Origin: Sceloporus undulatus
Taxonomy: Eukaryota; Chordata; Lepidosauria; Squamata; Phrynosomatidae
Length of the DNA: 64,000 nt
Reading direction: 5' to 3'
NCBI RefSeq assembly: GCF_019175285.1
Contig: NC_056527.1
Location: 110,928,389 to 110,992,388, forward strand
Made by a program: the position numbers and the translations under genes. The notes below the pieces were generated by a model. That model was not told the origin of the DNA and did no database searches. It was given only the letters and a program-made list of their open reading frames with translations. Positions 35,432 through 47,196 of this stretch are shown here, piece by piece; positions within the stretch are counted from its first letter, which is position 1, and each line of letters starts with the position of its first letter.

Positions 35432-38400
35432 ATGGGACTCCTTGCCTATGCCAGCCTATGCCTTTTTGGCCTTCTGCTCTCCAGTTCTTTTCCAAGAGGT
35501 AAGTCTCTTAAAGAAATGTCAAGATTATGTTTGTAGGTAATTGGGTTTTGACTAAAGGTAGCTGAAGACAATTGTTATTCATCTTCAGATACCTTTAGTT
35601 AACCAATTTGTTCTTTCAAAGGGTACTGTATGTGGAGTAAATCAAACGCTGTTTTCACTGCCTCGCAAAGTCAGGTTTTCACTAAACAAGTGGGCCAGCC
35701 CCTGGACACTACTTTTGTAACTCTGAAGTCTCCTGCCGATTCCCACAAAGTTCCTCCATGCACACATAATATATTTGTTATCCCTGATTTAGGGGGCTGC
35801 ACAGGATGGAAGGGCTACCAGTGTCCATCCACTGCAGTACAGTTCTGGCTTATTTTCATTCATGACGGACAGTGGTCCATAAGAGCCTAAGCATAGCTCC
35901 ACTTCGCCTTTCCAAAGTGAGGAATATGGTTCCACCTGTTATTGGCTCAGAGCAGGGAAACAGATTAGGGCTGATGGGGGAAACCCGCATTCCCCTTTTA
36001 CATTTCATGGGAGCTGGAAGGCTGAACAACTCCTGAAAGACCAGAGAACATCCGCCCCAAACTAGTTCAGAGGTTTTTCTACTTAAGAGAGAAATACTGA
36101 TCTTCTTCCACAACCTGTCCCACATCCATCTTACTTTCTCTTTGCAGTTGAGGCTGACTCCTGTGCCGAAGACTGGGTGGAAAATCATGGGAATTGCTAT
36201 GCTTATTTTGACACCAATAAGTCATGGGTACAAGCTGAGGTAAGAAACGTTTCCCACCAGTTAAGTTCTAAGTACTACATCTTCACTCCATGGTCTCTGG
36301 AGAGGGGCACAAAACAGAAGGAACTCAGAAGGAACATGGGTTTAAGCAGAAGTTGTACTTGTCTGGGAATGGGATATTGAACTCCATAGAAATGTGCTAT
36401 ATTTCGCATACAGAGCTAACATCCTTAAAGAATATAAGAAGAGACCACAGGCTATGGCCAAGTGTGCGAACCATATGTTCCTGGGTTGAAATATAGCCAA
36501 CAAGGAAAGTGCTGGACTTTGTAATGCAAAAGTATCTGAAGGACTGTGTGGTTCCTACCCAGAACTGGAAAGCCTGTGGCCCTCCAGAGGTTCACAATCT
36601 TCTGCTTCCATTACCACCCAACCTTAACTGTGTGAGTAGTAACTGGTGTGAATTGGAGAGCAGCCATTTTAAACAGATATTTCAAATGGTTTAATTCCAT
36701 ACACAGTGTAACGCTATTTTCAAATATAGCTTCATCTGTTCTTTTGTTTGTTTGTTTGTTTGTTTTACATTTTTAGCTACATTTTTAAACTAATTTGAAT
36801 CCCAAGGCTTTAGGAAGAAATGGGGTACAGTCAGTTTATTCATGAATTCAAGCATCTATTAATATATATATATATATGGGACATTATTTTACTGTGCCAT
36901 TGTACTGTGTCACTGTCCACAGATTTTGGTATCCACAACAAGTCCTGGAGCCAAAACTTACAGGATACCAAAGGCCCACTGTATAAAGAAAGTAGTACAA
37001 TGCAATGCAATACAATTTCTGGAAAGTCACAACTTTGATCTGTTGTAATGTCCTGTTTCCTGCGGTTGCTAAACTGCTCGCTGCTGAGATTGACATGAGA
37101 AAAATAAATCTCTCCTACAGCTAGAGTTTCGATTTAAGCTATAACCCAGGACCAATCTTACTGAGAGTAAACCGTATTGATGTCAGTAGGATTTTTTACT
37201 TGATACATATAAAATAATGCCATCTGCTGGAGATTTGAAGGCAGCAAGGCATCTGCCTACTGAGAAGTCATCCCAGCAAAGAGAATTCCATACACATGAT
37301 ATTTCCAGCATCATGTCAACAATCTATCCATATTTGACTTTTTCATCACTTCTGCACTCTGAGTTTATGTTTGTATCTAGCCTGAGTAGGGATTTCGTTC
37401 TTTACTACTTTTCCTTGAAGGAAACAATGTGTAATTGTAGCAATTCCCTTCCCACTATAAGGGAATCCTTTGTGCCAATTTGCATTTCAGAACTGATTTT
37501 GTGCAAAAATTTGCACATGGTTGTTTTGCACAGAAAACAGCATTATCTGCACAGAAGGTAAAATTCCTGCATAGAAATGCTATTTTTGTTGTTTCCTATG
37601 TAAGCCATCCTGTTTTCTTCACAAAACAACCCCATGTGCATTTAGTGCAGAATAAGTCCTCAACCACGGAGTTTCTTCCTACTCTGGGATTCTTCTTGTT
37701 CAGGTTTCTTAACACTTGAAAAACATGTCTTTAAAATTTGTTCACTATACAAGTTCCTTTCCTGGTAGTTGCTGTCATACCAGTTTCCCAGCCATTTCTG
37801 CTGTGAAATTGATTTGAATCACTCAAAGCAGCATCTCCAAAACAAAAATTCTGAAAGCAAAAGGCCTAGAGAAGCACTGACAGTGTTACACTCAAAGAAC
37901 CCCAACTCTGTTCTTATCCCTTTGTGGAAGATGACCATCTGCTTTATCACACTAGCGGGCAAAGGGTTTTTATACAAGAGTATACAAGAGAAAACCAGGA
38001 AACATCATGTGATAAACTTCAGGCATTTCCTGGTTTTCTCTAGTTTAACTCTTGTTTAAATCCTGTTTGCCCACTAGTGTGATAAAGCAGCATGTCAATA
38101 AAATTCATTCCCCGTCTTTTCTCTATCCTCAGATTGAATGCCAGAACTATTTCCCCGGGGCCCATCTTGCCTCTGTTCACAGCATGTCAGAGTCAGTTTT
38201 CATCGTCCAATACATCTCCACTAACCAAAAGAAACCAAGTGATGTCTGGATTGGTCGCCGTGCTTCTTTTCCGGTAAGCATCTCTCTTGTCTGTTTTGCT
38301 CAAAAATTCTCATCAACACTGACCAGAGAGACTTTGGTGACTCCATTCTAGACACTGATTTTAAACTTAGCCGAGCCGACACAACTGGTCTCGGAGTCAG

Positions 38401-41400
38401 TGTTGGAATCGCCTAGGCTTCTAGTCCTCAATGGCCTCAACATTCCACTCGAGGTTGGTTCAACAAATCTAATGTCTGCAGCTTGGGAGTTCGTGGCTTC
38501 CATGACAGACATGGGCCCAATTAGTCTCCGGGCCTACACATTGTGCAGGTCATACCCTTGATGTGGTTTTTAGTACAAAACAGGTATTGATATGGTTGTC
38601 TGTACGGACATTGAAATTCCGTGGGCGGAAGTAACCAACATTTCCGCCCTGTCATGGACGGATCATTTCCTGGTGGAGGCAAAAATCAAGGCATCTACCC
38701 AGATCCCTCCCGGGGGTGGCGGACCTATTAAAATGATCCACCCTCGAAGGCTGATGGAACCCAAAAGGTTCCAAGAAGCCCTAGAGGGGCATATGGTTGG
38801 GAATGACGACGACTCTGTTGATGCCCTGACTAACATCTGGGACAGTGATCTCTCCAGGGCTATACACAGCATCGCTCCCAAGCGCCCTCTTAGGCCTGCT
38901 TCCAAAAAGAAGCCCTGGTATACGGAAGATCTCCGGGCAAGGAAGCGGATGCTGAGACGGCTAGAGCATGACCGGCGGGCACACCAGTGCTTATCCGACA
39001 AGGCTCTCCTAGACCGTCTTTTGGAGGACTATGGAGAGGCGATGGATGCAGCAAAGAACTCCTTCTTTGGTGCACGTATCGCGTCCGCGGAGTTGCGTCC
39101 AGCAGAGCTGTTCAGGGTAGTGAGGGAGCTTACTCAGCTCCCCCCTGCCTTGAACCCTATTTTAGAACCATCTAAGGCCTGCTGCAACCAATTTAACAAC
39201 TTCTTCCCGGATAAAACCTCTAGGATAAGGGAAGGACTCGAAGCCAGTATTAGTACAGAAACCAGAGTAGAGGTATCCAGAGCCTCCGTGGACTCGATTA
39301 TACTGGATCACTTTGAGTCTGTAGATACCGATGATGTGGACAAGATCCTTAGAAGCGTTAGGAAGACAACTTGCTCCCTCGATCCCTGTCCCTCATGGCT
39401 AGCGGCTCAGGGGGGAACGGTAGTAACTTCTATGTTACACCGTATAATTAATACATCATTGAGGGATGGGCAATTTCCATCGAGTTTAAAATTGGCCATT
39501 GTAAAACCTTTATTAAAAAAGCCCTCCCTTGACCCCCTGATGCATAATAATTGTCGGCCAGTATCGCTATTGCCATTTCTGGGGAAGGTGATTGAGAGGG
39601 CAGTTGCAATCCAGCTTCAATCGATCTTGGACAAAATGGATTATCTAGATCCATTTCAAACTGGCTTTCAGGCAGGTTACGGGGTTGAGACTGCCATGGT
39701 CTCCCTGGTCGATGATCTCCGTCTGGGCATGGACAGGGGTAGCGTGTCCCTGTTAGTGCTCTTGGACATCTCAGCGGCTTTCAATATCATAGACCATGGT
39801 ATCCTTCTGGAGCGCCTAGTGGAGCTGGGAATCAGGGGCACTGCGCTCCAGTGGTTCCGATCCTATCTCTCTGGGAGGTTCCAGATGGTGCAGCTGGGGG
39901 ACGTGTGCTCTGATAAGAGGGGTCCCTCAAGGAGCCATTCTGTCCCCCATGCTCTTTAACATTTACATGAAACCGCTGGGAGAGATCATCTGGAGGCATG
40001 GGGCACTGATGACACCCAAATAGTCTTCTCTATGTCTCCGACTGATTCAGTGACCAAGGATGGCATCTCTCCTCTCGTCGCCTGTCTAGAGTCGGTAATG
40101 GACTGGATGAGGGAAAACAGACTCAGCCTGAATCCAGAGAAAACGGAAGTACTCGTGATAGGCTCCCCTGGCCCAGGGATGGCGGTGATTCCACCTGTTC
40201 TGAACGGGATCACGCTTCCCGTGAAGGACTCAGTACGCAGTCTGGGGATGCTCCTTGATTCGTCGCTTCACCTTACATCTCAGGTGGATGCGACGGTCAG
40301 GAGCACCAGTTATCAGCTTAGGCTGATACGCCAGCTGCATTCCCTACCTGGGCCGGGGGGACCTTGAAACGGTAGTACATGCTCTGGTATCCTATCGTTT
40401 GGATTTCTGCAATGCGCTCTACATGGGGCAACCCTTGTACCATACCCGGAAGCTACAATTGGTGCAGAATATGGCGGCAAGACTGGTCACTAATACACCT
40501 AGGACCAGTCATATAACACCGATCCTTAAAGACCTTCATTGGCTGCCTGTTCGCTTCCGGGCACAATACAAGGTGTTGGTTATTACCTATAAAGCCCTAA
40601 ATGGCTTGGGCCCAGGGTACTTGGAGGACCGCCTCTCTCCGTACAATCCGCCCCGCACACTCAGATCAACCGGGAAGCAACTGTTAAGGGTTCCTCCGGA
40701 GGTTAGATTAGTTACCACCACCAGGAGGGCCTTCTCTACTTCGGCCCCCATCCTCTGGAACTTGCTTCCCGATGAGCTCCACTCGGCCACCTCACTGAAC
40801 CAATTTAAGAAGGGGTTAAAACACACCTTTTCAAGCAGGCATACCCCTGACTCCTGACTCCTGACATCCGATGTGTCCCCCCCCCCCCTCGTCAGCATTG
40901 TTGAGCTGGCATGAGATGTGGTTTTAATTGTGGTTTTAATGTGTAATTTTGGTTTGTATTTGATGGCTTTGTATTGAATGTATAGATGTTGTTAACCGCT
41001 TTGATTTGAAGAAAAGCGGTATATAAATAAAACTTTTATTTATTATTATTTATTATATCCGTGGGCAGAGGTATTTATTATCACCGCATTGTCATGGACG
41101 TATCATTTCCTGCTCAAGGTTGGACTAAAGGCCACTATTCAACCCCTCGGGGGTGGCAGACCCATTATAATGGTCTGCCCACAAAGGCTGATGGAACCTG
41201 CTGGGTTCCAGAAAGCCCTAGGAGGTTAAATGGTTGGTAACACCGGTGATTCCATTGAGGTCTTGGTTGGTACCTGGAAGGCTTTGGAAGACAAAAATCA
41301 AACAAGCTATAAGTGTAGACTTGAAGGAAAACATCTATAAATCTATGTACAGATGGTACCTTACCCCATATAAGTTAGCAAAAATGTTTAAACATACCAA

Positions 41401-44111
41401 GAACACATGCTGGAAATGTCAAAAAGAAGTTGGAAATTACATGCACATGTGGTGGAAATGTGCTAACGCCAAAGCTTTTTGGAAAAATATTCATTCAGAA
41501 ATAAAAAAATATATATTCAAATGTGAAGAGGGTTTGATGACCGAGATGTATCTCCTGAATATGACGGACAATGTAAAAATTGAAAGAGAAACCGGTGATT
41601 CCATTGAAGTCTTGGTTGGTACCTGGAATAGAGATCTTACCAAGTCTATAGACACACTCACTCTTAAGCATCCTTTCCAACCTGCTTCAAATTGTAAACT
41701 GTGGTATACAGAGCATCTTAGAAATATGAAGCAGGCTGGACAATGACTAGAGCCCACTGGTGAATCCCTATGTTCAAATGATAAAAGACTACATTAGTCT
41801 CGCAGGAGATCTTGGGGAGCTACAACCACCACATTACAACACAGAGACAAACACAAATTTAAAAATCACATTTTGCCCACAAATGCCCACAAAGCCTTCT
41901 GGGGGCATCAAGACATATTCTCCATATTTTAAAGCCTTCTTGGGTTATTTGTTCTTCCCATTTTCCTTGGGCCTACATCAGTCTAAGTAGCCAAAACATG
42001 GTATTCCCACCACCATCCCTGCCACCAGCCAACACTTCTAGAGGACATTTTAAACCAAAAACTGAGGGGAATCTACAAAACAATTGACTCCCTGGAGGGA
42101 AACAGGGAAACCCCAAATATGGGGGAAATGCCTTTCACATACCCTTCTCTTCTTATTATTATTATTATTAACCTTTATTTATGAAGCGCTGTAAATTTAC
42201 ACAGCGCTGTACATGCAATCCTTTTAGTTAGACGGTTCCCTGCCCTCAGGCTTACAATCTAAAAAGACATGACACAGAAGGAGAAGGGAGTGGTGACGGG
42301 AAAGGGTAAGAGGTCCAGAAGTTCCTCTCAACCTCCGAGGCCTGGACCAAGGCAGGTGGACTGAAGGGAGGGCTTGGCTTCAAAATGGAAGGTTAATCAT
42401 TATCCAGGGAAAATACATACTCACAAGTAGGATAATGCATATACAGTACATAGCAATACAGGAAATGGATCGATAAACAGCCAACAACAGAACATCAGAT
42501 AGTAAGCGACAATTATGCGATGCCTGGGAAGGCTTCTTTGAATAGGATGGTTTTCAGCTCCGTTTTGAAGCTGGTTAATGAAGTGATGGCTCTTGCTTGT
42601 GGAGGAAGAAGGTTCCAGGAGTGGGGGGCAGCAAGTGAAAAGGGGCAAATCCTAGTTGGGGCAGAGGAAATCCTGGGCTGAGACAGGAACCCTTGACTAC
42701 CAGAACGGAGGGCCCTGGTGGGAAGGTGAGGAGAAAGAAGGTCTGATAAGTAAGGAGGGGCCAGTCCATGGAGGGCTTTGAATGTCGACAGCAGGAGCTT
42801 ATACTGAATGCGGAAAGGGAGAGGGAGCCAGTGAAGGGATGCCAACACAGGAGAGATGTGGTCAGAGCGGTGGGTGGAAGTGATAATGCGTGCAGCTGAA
42901 TGCTGGACAGAGATTAAAGGATGGAGGTGAGAAAAAGGAAGCCCAGCCAGGAGGACATTACAGTAATCAAGTCGTGAGATCACTAGGGCATGGACCAGGA
43001 TCTTGGCAGTAGAAGCGGAGAGATATGGTCGGATTTTGGTAATATTGTACAAAAAGAATCTACAAGCCTTGGCTGTGGTCTGGATCTGAGGGATACACGA
43101 CAGAGAAGAGTCAAAGATAAAGCCAAGACTGCGGGCTTGCTGGACTGGTTGAATGGAAATGTTGAATGGAAATCTTCTGACCTCATGTGCATGGGTACAT
43201 ATGTTCATGTTGACTGTTGATCTCAGGAAGTCCCATGGATTTCGTAAAGGTTTCTTGGGCAAGGAATACTCAGAGATGAAATATGGTCTGCAGCATCTGG
43301 CATTCATAGGTGGTCTCTCAGGGCTGACCCTGCTTAACTTCCAAAACAAGACAGGAACTGGTGCCTTCAGGGTATTTAGGCACTATTCTGTTTTCAATTT
43401 ATTAATTTATTTCATTTCTATGGTGCCTTGCTCCCACAAAGGAACCCAAAGTAATTCATATATTAAATCATTTTAAAACTTTACAATAAAAAATTAAGAA
43501 ATGCACTTTTGGTGTGACAAACTAGATTACAAAATAATGAAAAGTGTGGAAATGGGTGTGTCAGTGAGTTACAGTTCATTTGTAAGTTTGTCAGGTACAG
43601 ATGGGCAAGTCTGTACAAACTTTTGGACCTGAGCAAAGAATTTATATCTCTACTAATCACAAAATCTATCTTTCCCATTTCTACAGACTGGCAAGTGGAG
43701 TTGGTCAGATAAATCAGTCAGCAATTACGCAACCTGGGTCAGTTGTGAGCCAAATATATTCTGTGCAGCGTTGATTCAAAGCACAAGTGAGTAAACACTT
43801 TCTCGGTGCCTTAGGACACATATGCCTTCGTGACATAGTTGCTGGTGTGGATAATTATTTATACTATTTATAAACTCCTTACCCCAAATTGGCCATAATC
43901 CAGACATATCATGTTCTTGTCAATTCAGGGAGTCAGGGAACTGTTGAGTCCATGCACTTTAAAAACAGTCCTGGTTCATGTGACTGTTTGCATTTCAGAT
44001 TTGGCAGAATGGCATTTTAGAGACTGTCGATCCCATCAAGCCTACATCTGCAAATATGAGCTCCAGCCTACATCTGCAAATATGAGTTCAAGCCCAGATC
44101 TGCAAATATGA
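35432..44111 (+). CDS. Secreted single-domain C-type lectin, copy E (open, strongly diverged)
   Basis: Coding exons are 35432-35498, 36148-36239, 38133-38273, 43687-43786 and 43999-44111, with GT-AG sites and an AATAAA at 44290. The product is 170 residues: signal peptide (MGLLAYASLC...), one C-type lectin domain, then a new tail QPTSANMSSSPDLQI. Cysteines are at 28, 39, 56, 120, 126, 143 and 151; Cys120 is extra and sits just before EPN (121-123). WND is replaced by WHF (138-140), so classic calcium-dependent sugar binding is unlikely. Intron 4 is swollen to 5.4 kb by L2, L1 and SINE insertions, and a MITE lies 40 bases upstream of exon 4. No exon 1 or TATA box is seen upstream. Either E uses another promoter or it is silent; the open frame and exon pattern argue for recent function. 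Confidence 0.8.
36825..36985. mobile_element. Tigger/pogo-like MITE remnant in intron 3 of E
   Basis: Same insertion as 23254-23480 in D (tacagtcag..., ggataccaaaggcccactgt), with an internal deletion and an at tract. Confidence 0.6.
37939..38090. mobile_element. Palindromic MITE with ctgctttatcacactag TIRs, intron 3 of E
   Basis: TIRs ctgctttatcacactagcgg and cccactagtgtgataaagcag are flanked by a 3-bp duplication CAT (37936-37938, 38091-38093). The empty site gaccatgtcaat is seen in copy C at 13506-13517. Confidence 0.9.
38372..41047 (+). mobile_element. L2 LINE, long 5'-truncated copy, intron 4 of E
   Basis: It carries the end of the endonuclease domain (CAGHTLDVVF) and a 455-codon frame 38592-39959 with the reverse-transcriptase core (LLDISAAFNIIDHGILLERL). 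A shift lies near 39930, after which the YADD region is partly deleted (only TDDTQ-like remains near 40005). The C-terminal block at 40399-40857 reads LHWLPVRFRAQYKVL. It ends aagcggtatataaataaaac with TTTATTA repeats. Confidence 0.95.
41055..41755 (+). mobile_element. Second L2 fragment, carrying an L1 piece
   Basis: 41055-41279 and 41629-41755 parallel 38620-38960 of the neighbouring L2. Between them, 41280-41590 is L1 ORF2 (YRWYLTPYKLAKM, CWKCQKEVGNYMHMWW). The L1 piece is flanked by a 38-base direct repeat (41242-41279, 41591-41628) with one mismatch. Confidence 0.85.
42153..43165 (-). mobile_element. L2 LINE 3' copy, minus strand, intron 4 of E
   Basis: (ATT)n, then the 3' UTR, then a frame reading [19 protein letters not shown]...[15 protein letters not shown]. 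Same subfamily and almost the same sequence as 44500-45842 in the opposite direction. Confidence 0.95.
43195..43390 (-). mobile_element. 5S-rRNA-derived Sauria SINE, intron 4 of E
   Basis: ggctgaccctgcttaacttc and ggtgccttcagggta match antisense 5S rRNA; the tail at 43235-43285 is Sauria-type. Confidence 0.8.
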
Positions 44112-44116
44112 GCTCT
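44039..44116 (+). repeat. 26-bp tandem triplication at the stop codon of copy E
   Basis: Three 26-base units (44039-44064, 44065-44090, 44091-44116), each containing tctgcaaatatgag. Copy D has one unit ending in the stop. Because 26 is not a multiple of three, each unit is read in a new frame. Confidence 0.95.
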
Positions 44117-44499
44117 AGAGAAGATGGAAGCTTCCAGTTATGCCTGCTTGATGTTGAACTTCTAGACCAGCTGATCTCTGATACTGTCCCCAGTCAATGA
44201 AGAAAGCCACTGACTTTCCCCTCCACCTTCTTCCAAAAGCCCCATCACAAAATCTACTTCTCTTTAGTCCTGGTGCCCTGCAGAAAATTAATAAACATCC
44301 TCTGATGCATGTGTTGGCTGGTGTTTTTCTGTAATTCCCAAATGTTCTTTCTCCACTCATCCTTGGGTGACTTCAAGGACCAGCAGAAGGTTCCTCCTGG
44401 ACTTTTCTGCTTTTTCACAGAAGAGAGAATTTGTGCAGGATAGCTTCTCTCAGTCAGTAAGGAAAGTTTCACATGCCCAAATTTCCTCTCCTGCATTCT

Positions 44500-45842
44500 G
44501 CAGTAGTTGCAGGGGGTCAGACTTCTTCTCCTGTTCCCTTATCTGTTGGAGTTCCCCAGGGCTCTGTTCTGGGTCCCCTTCTGTTTTCTCTCTACACACT
44601 GTCCTTAGGAAAACTCATCAGCTCTTTTGGTTTTTCCTACCATCTGTATGCCGATGACACCCAGCTGTATCTTTCCTCCCCTGACCTTTCCCCAAGGCTT
44701 GAACAGCAAGTTTCGTCTTGCCTTACAGCTGTCTCACAGTGGATGCGCCATCGGCATTTGAAGCTCAACATGTCCAAGACGGAGCTTCTTGTCTTTCCTC
44801 CTAAGCCCAACCTTCAACACTCCTTTTCTGTCTCTGTGGACAACATTTCCATTCAACCAGTCCAGCAAGCCCGCAGTCTTGGCTTTATCTTTGACTCTTC
44901 TCTGTCGTGTATCCCTCAGATCCAGACCACAGCCAAGGCTTGTAGATTCTTTTTGTACAATATTGCCAAAATCCGACTATATCTCTCTGCCTCTACTGCC
45001 AAGATCCTGGTCCATGCCCTAGTGATCTCACGACTTGATTACTGTAACGTCCTCCTGGCTGGGCTTCCTCTTTCTCACCTCCGTCCTTTAATTTCTGTCC
45101 AGCATTCAGCTGCATGCATTATCACTTCCGCCCACCGCTCTGACCACATCTCTCCTGTGCTGGCATCCCTTCACTGGCTCCCCCTCCCTTTCCGCATTCA
45201 GTATAAGCTCCTGCTGTCGACATTTAAAGCCCTCCATGGACTGGCCCCTCCTTACTTATCAGACCTTCTTTCTCCTCACCTTCCCACCAGGGCCCTCCGT
45301 TCTGGTAGTCAAGGTCTGCTGTCTCAGCCCAGGATTTCCTCTGCCCCATCCCGGATTCGCCCCTTTTCACTTGCTGCCCCTCACTCCTGGAACCTTCTTC
45401 CTCCACAAGCAAGAGCCATCACTTCTTTAACCAGCTTCAAAACGGAGTTGAAAACCATCCTGTTCAGAGAAGCCTTCCCAGGCATCACATAATTGTCGCT
45501 TACTATCTGATGTTCTGTTGTTGACTGTTTATTGATCCATTTCCTGTATTGCTATGTACTGTATATGTATTATCCTACTTGTGAGTATGTATTTTCCCTG
45601 GATAATGATTAACCTTCCATTTTGAAGCCAAGCCCTCCCTTCAGTCCATCTGCCTTGGTCCAGGCCTCGGAGGTTGAGAGGAACTGCTGGACCTCTTACC
45701 CTTTCCCGTCACCACTCCCTTCTCCTTCTGTGTCATGTCTTTTTAGATTGTAAGCCTGAGGGCAGGGAACCGTCTAACTAAAAGGATTGCATGTACAGCG
45801 CTGTGTAAATAAAGGTTAATAATAATAATAATAATAATAATA
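44500..45842 (+). mobile_element. L2 LINE, 5'-truncated, young
   Basis: The frame 44473-45492 (339 codons, with a few host codons at the start) has [26 protein letters not shown] and the L2 C-terminus [15 protein letters not shown]. The 3' end is gtaaataaaggtt plus (AAT)n. The matching place in D (26557/26571) is empty apart from 13 extra bases. Confidence 0.95.
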
Positions 45843-45929
45843 ACCTATATCTTTTCTCTTGTGGTCTTGCTAAAACTCGGTTGTGGAAAGTATGGCCTTC
45901 AAATCCAACACTAGTAGCTCCCAAAGACC

Positions 45930-46254
45930 CAACATTTGTGGCATGGTTTTGGGGAACATTTTGCTTGAAATCATGCCAGCCAGCCATCCCCCCCCCCCCC
46001 AATTTACTAAAATACAGAAGAAGGCCTTCCGACACACACCTAGCACTTACACCCAGAATCTTCCCTAAAACCCTCTATTTTGGCCATATCCAATCCCAGA
46101 TGGGAAGTGGAACAACCTTGCTTTCGCCCACCATTTTGGCGGGAATACAATGAAAAACCTGCCTCGACACCATTTTCTGTGGTGGTGAGATTGCATGCTC
46201 CAGAATGGCAAGGGCTTTGCTGACAGTACCATTGCTACTGGTCACATCTCCCAA
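45930..46254. other. Flank beyond the duplicated block
   Basis: D/E similarity stops at about 45929. No gene; a poly-C run is at 45989-46000. Confidence 0.5.
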
Positions 46255-46556
46255 GGATTTTATTTCATGGGGTAAATCGGGCATTTAAACATTGATCATC
46301 CTGTGAAAATCATGCAATTACGATTAACATTTTCACACACATCACGATTAAACAGCCGTTATCCCTGGAATAAACAGGCAATAAATAACAACAGATCATT
46401 CACAGATTTTCCCCATCAATGATTTGTTGCTGTTTATTGCAACAGGATAATGGCACTTTCATCACAACGTCATGTAAAAATGTTGCTTGTGATTGTGTGA
46501 TGTTCTGGGGATAATCGCTGTTTAAACCCCCGATTTTCCCAGTGTGATAAAGTCCC
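46255..46556. mobile_element. Foldback MITE (gggactttatcacactggg TIR)
   Basis: The right end cccagtgtgataaagtccc pairs with the decayed left end ggattttatttcatggggta. The TIR core resembles that of 37939-38090. Confidence 0.65.
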
Positions 46557-46680
46557 AAGTCAAGGCTTTTGCTGAGCAGCCCAACCTAATGTTCCAAACA
46601 GCTGCTGAGCAGCAGCGATAGTATATGGGAGGAGTATCTCTGAGAAATAACAGCAATGGCACCATATTTAACTATAAAGA

Positions 46681-47060
46681 AGAGTGGTGTAGTAGTTAAA
46701 GTATTAGACTTGGGCTTAATGTGCATTGCAGAAGTAATGCAATTGACATCGCTTTAACTGTCATGACTCCATCCTATGAAGTCCTGGAATTGGTGGTTTG
46801 GTAGGGCACCAGTACTATCTCACAGAGAAGGCTAAACATCTCACAAAACTAAAAATCCCAGCATTCCATAGCATTAAGCCATGGCAGTTTAAGTGTGTTA
46901 ACCTGCATTATTTCTGTAGTGCAAATTCAGTGTGGGACCATGGAAGACCAGAGTTTGAATCCCCACTCAACCACAAAAAACTGTCGAGTGACTTTGGACA
47001 AGTCACACTCTGTCTCAGGGGAAAGCAAAGGCAATCCCCCTCCCCCTCTTAACAAATCTG
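46681..47060 (+). mobile_element. tRNA-derived Sauria SINE split by a foldback MITE
   Basis: SINE halves at 46681-46711 (gtggtgtagtagttaaagta) and 46929-47060 (accagagtttgaatcccc, gtcacactctgtctcagg) are separated by a complete gcagaaataatgca-family MITE (about 46712-46928). Confidence 0.8.
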
Positions 47061-47153
47061 GCCAAAAAAGCCCTGTAACAGGTACACCTTGTTGGAAGAT
47101 TTTTGCATTCTCTTTCTCTCTCCTTAGATAGATAAGGATTTCCTGCATGCAAA

Positions 47154-47157
<4 letters not shown>

Positions 47158-47193
<36 letters not shown>
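47158..47193. repeat. (CT)n microsatellite
   Basis: About seventeen ct units. Confidence 0.95.

Positions 47194-47196
<3 letters not shown>

Noticed and set aside
38592-39959. 455-codon frame as a host gene
   Set aside because: It is L2 reverse transcriptase sitting inside an intron of lectin copy E.
19599-43390. 5S rRNA genes
   Set aside because: 5S-like blocks are partial, diverged and joined to SINE tails, so they are SINEs rather than genes.
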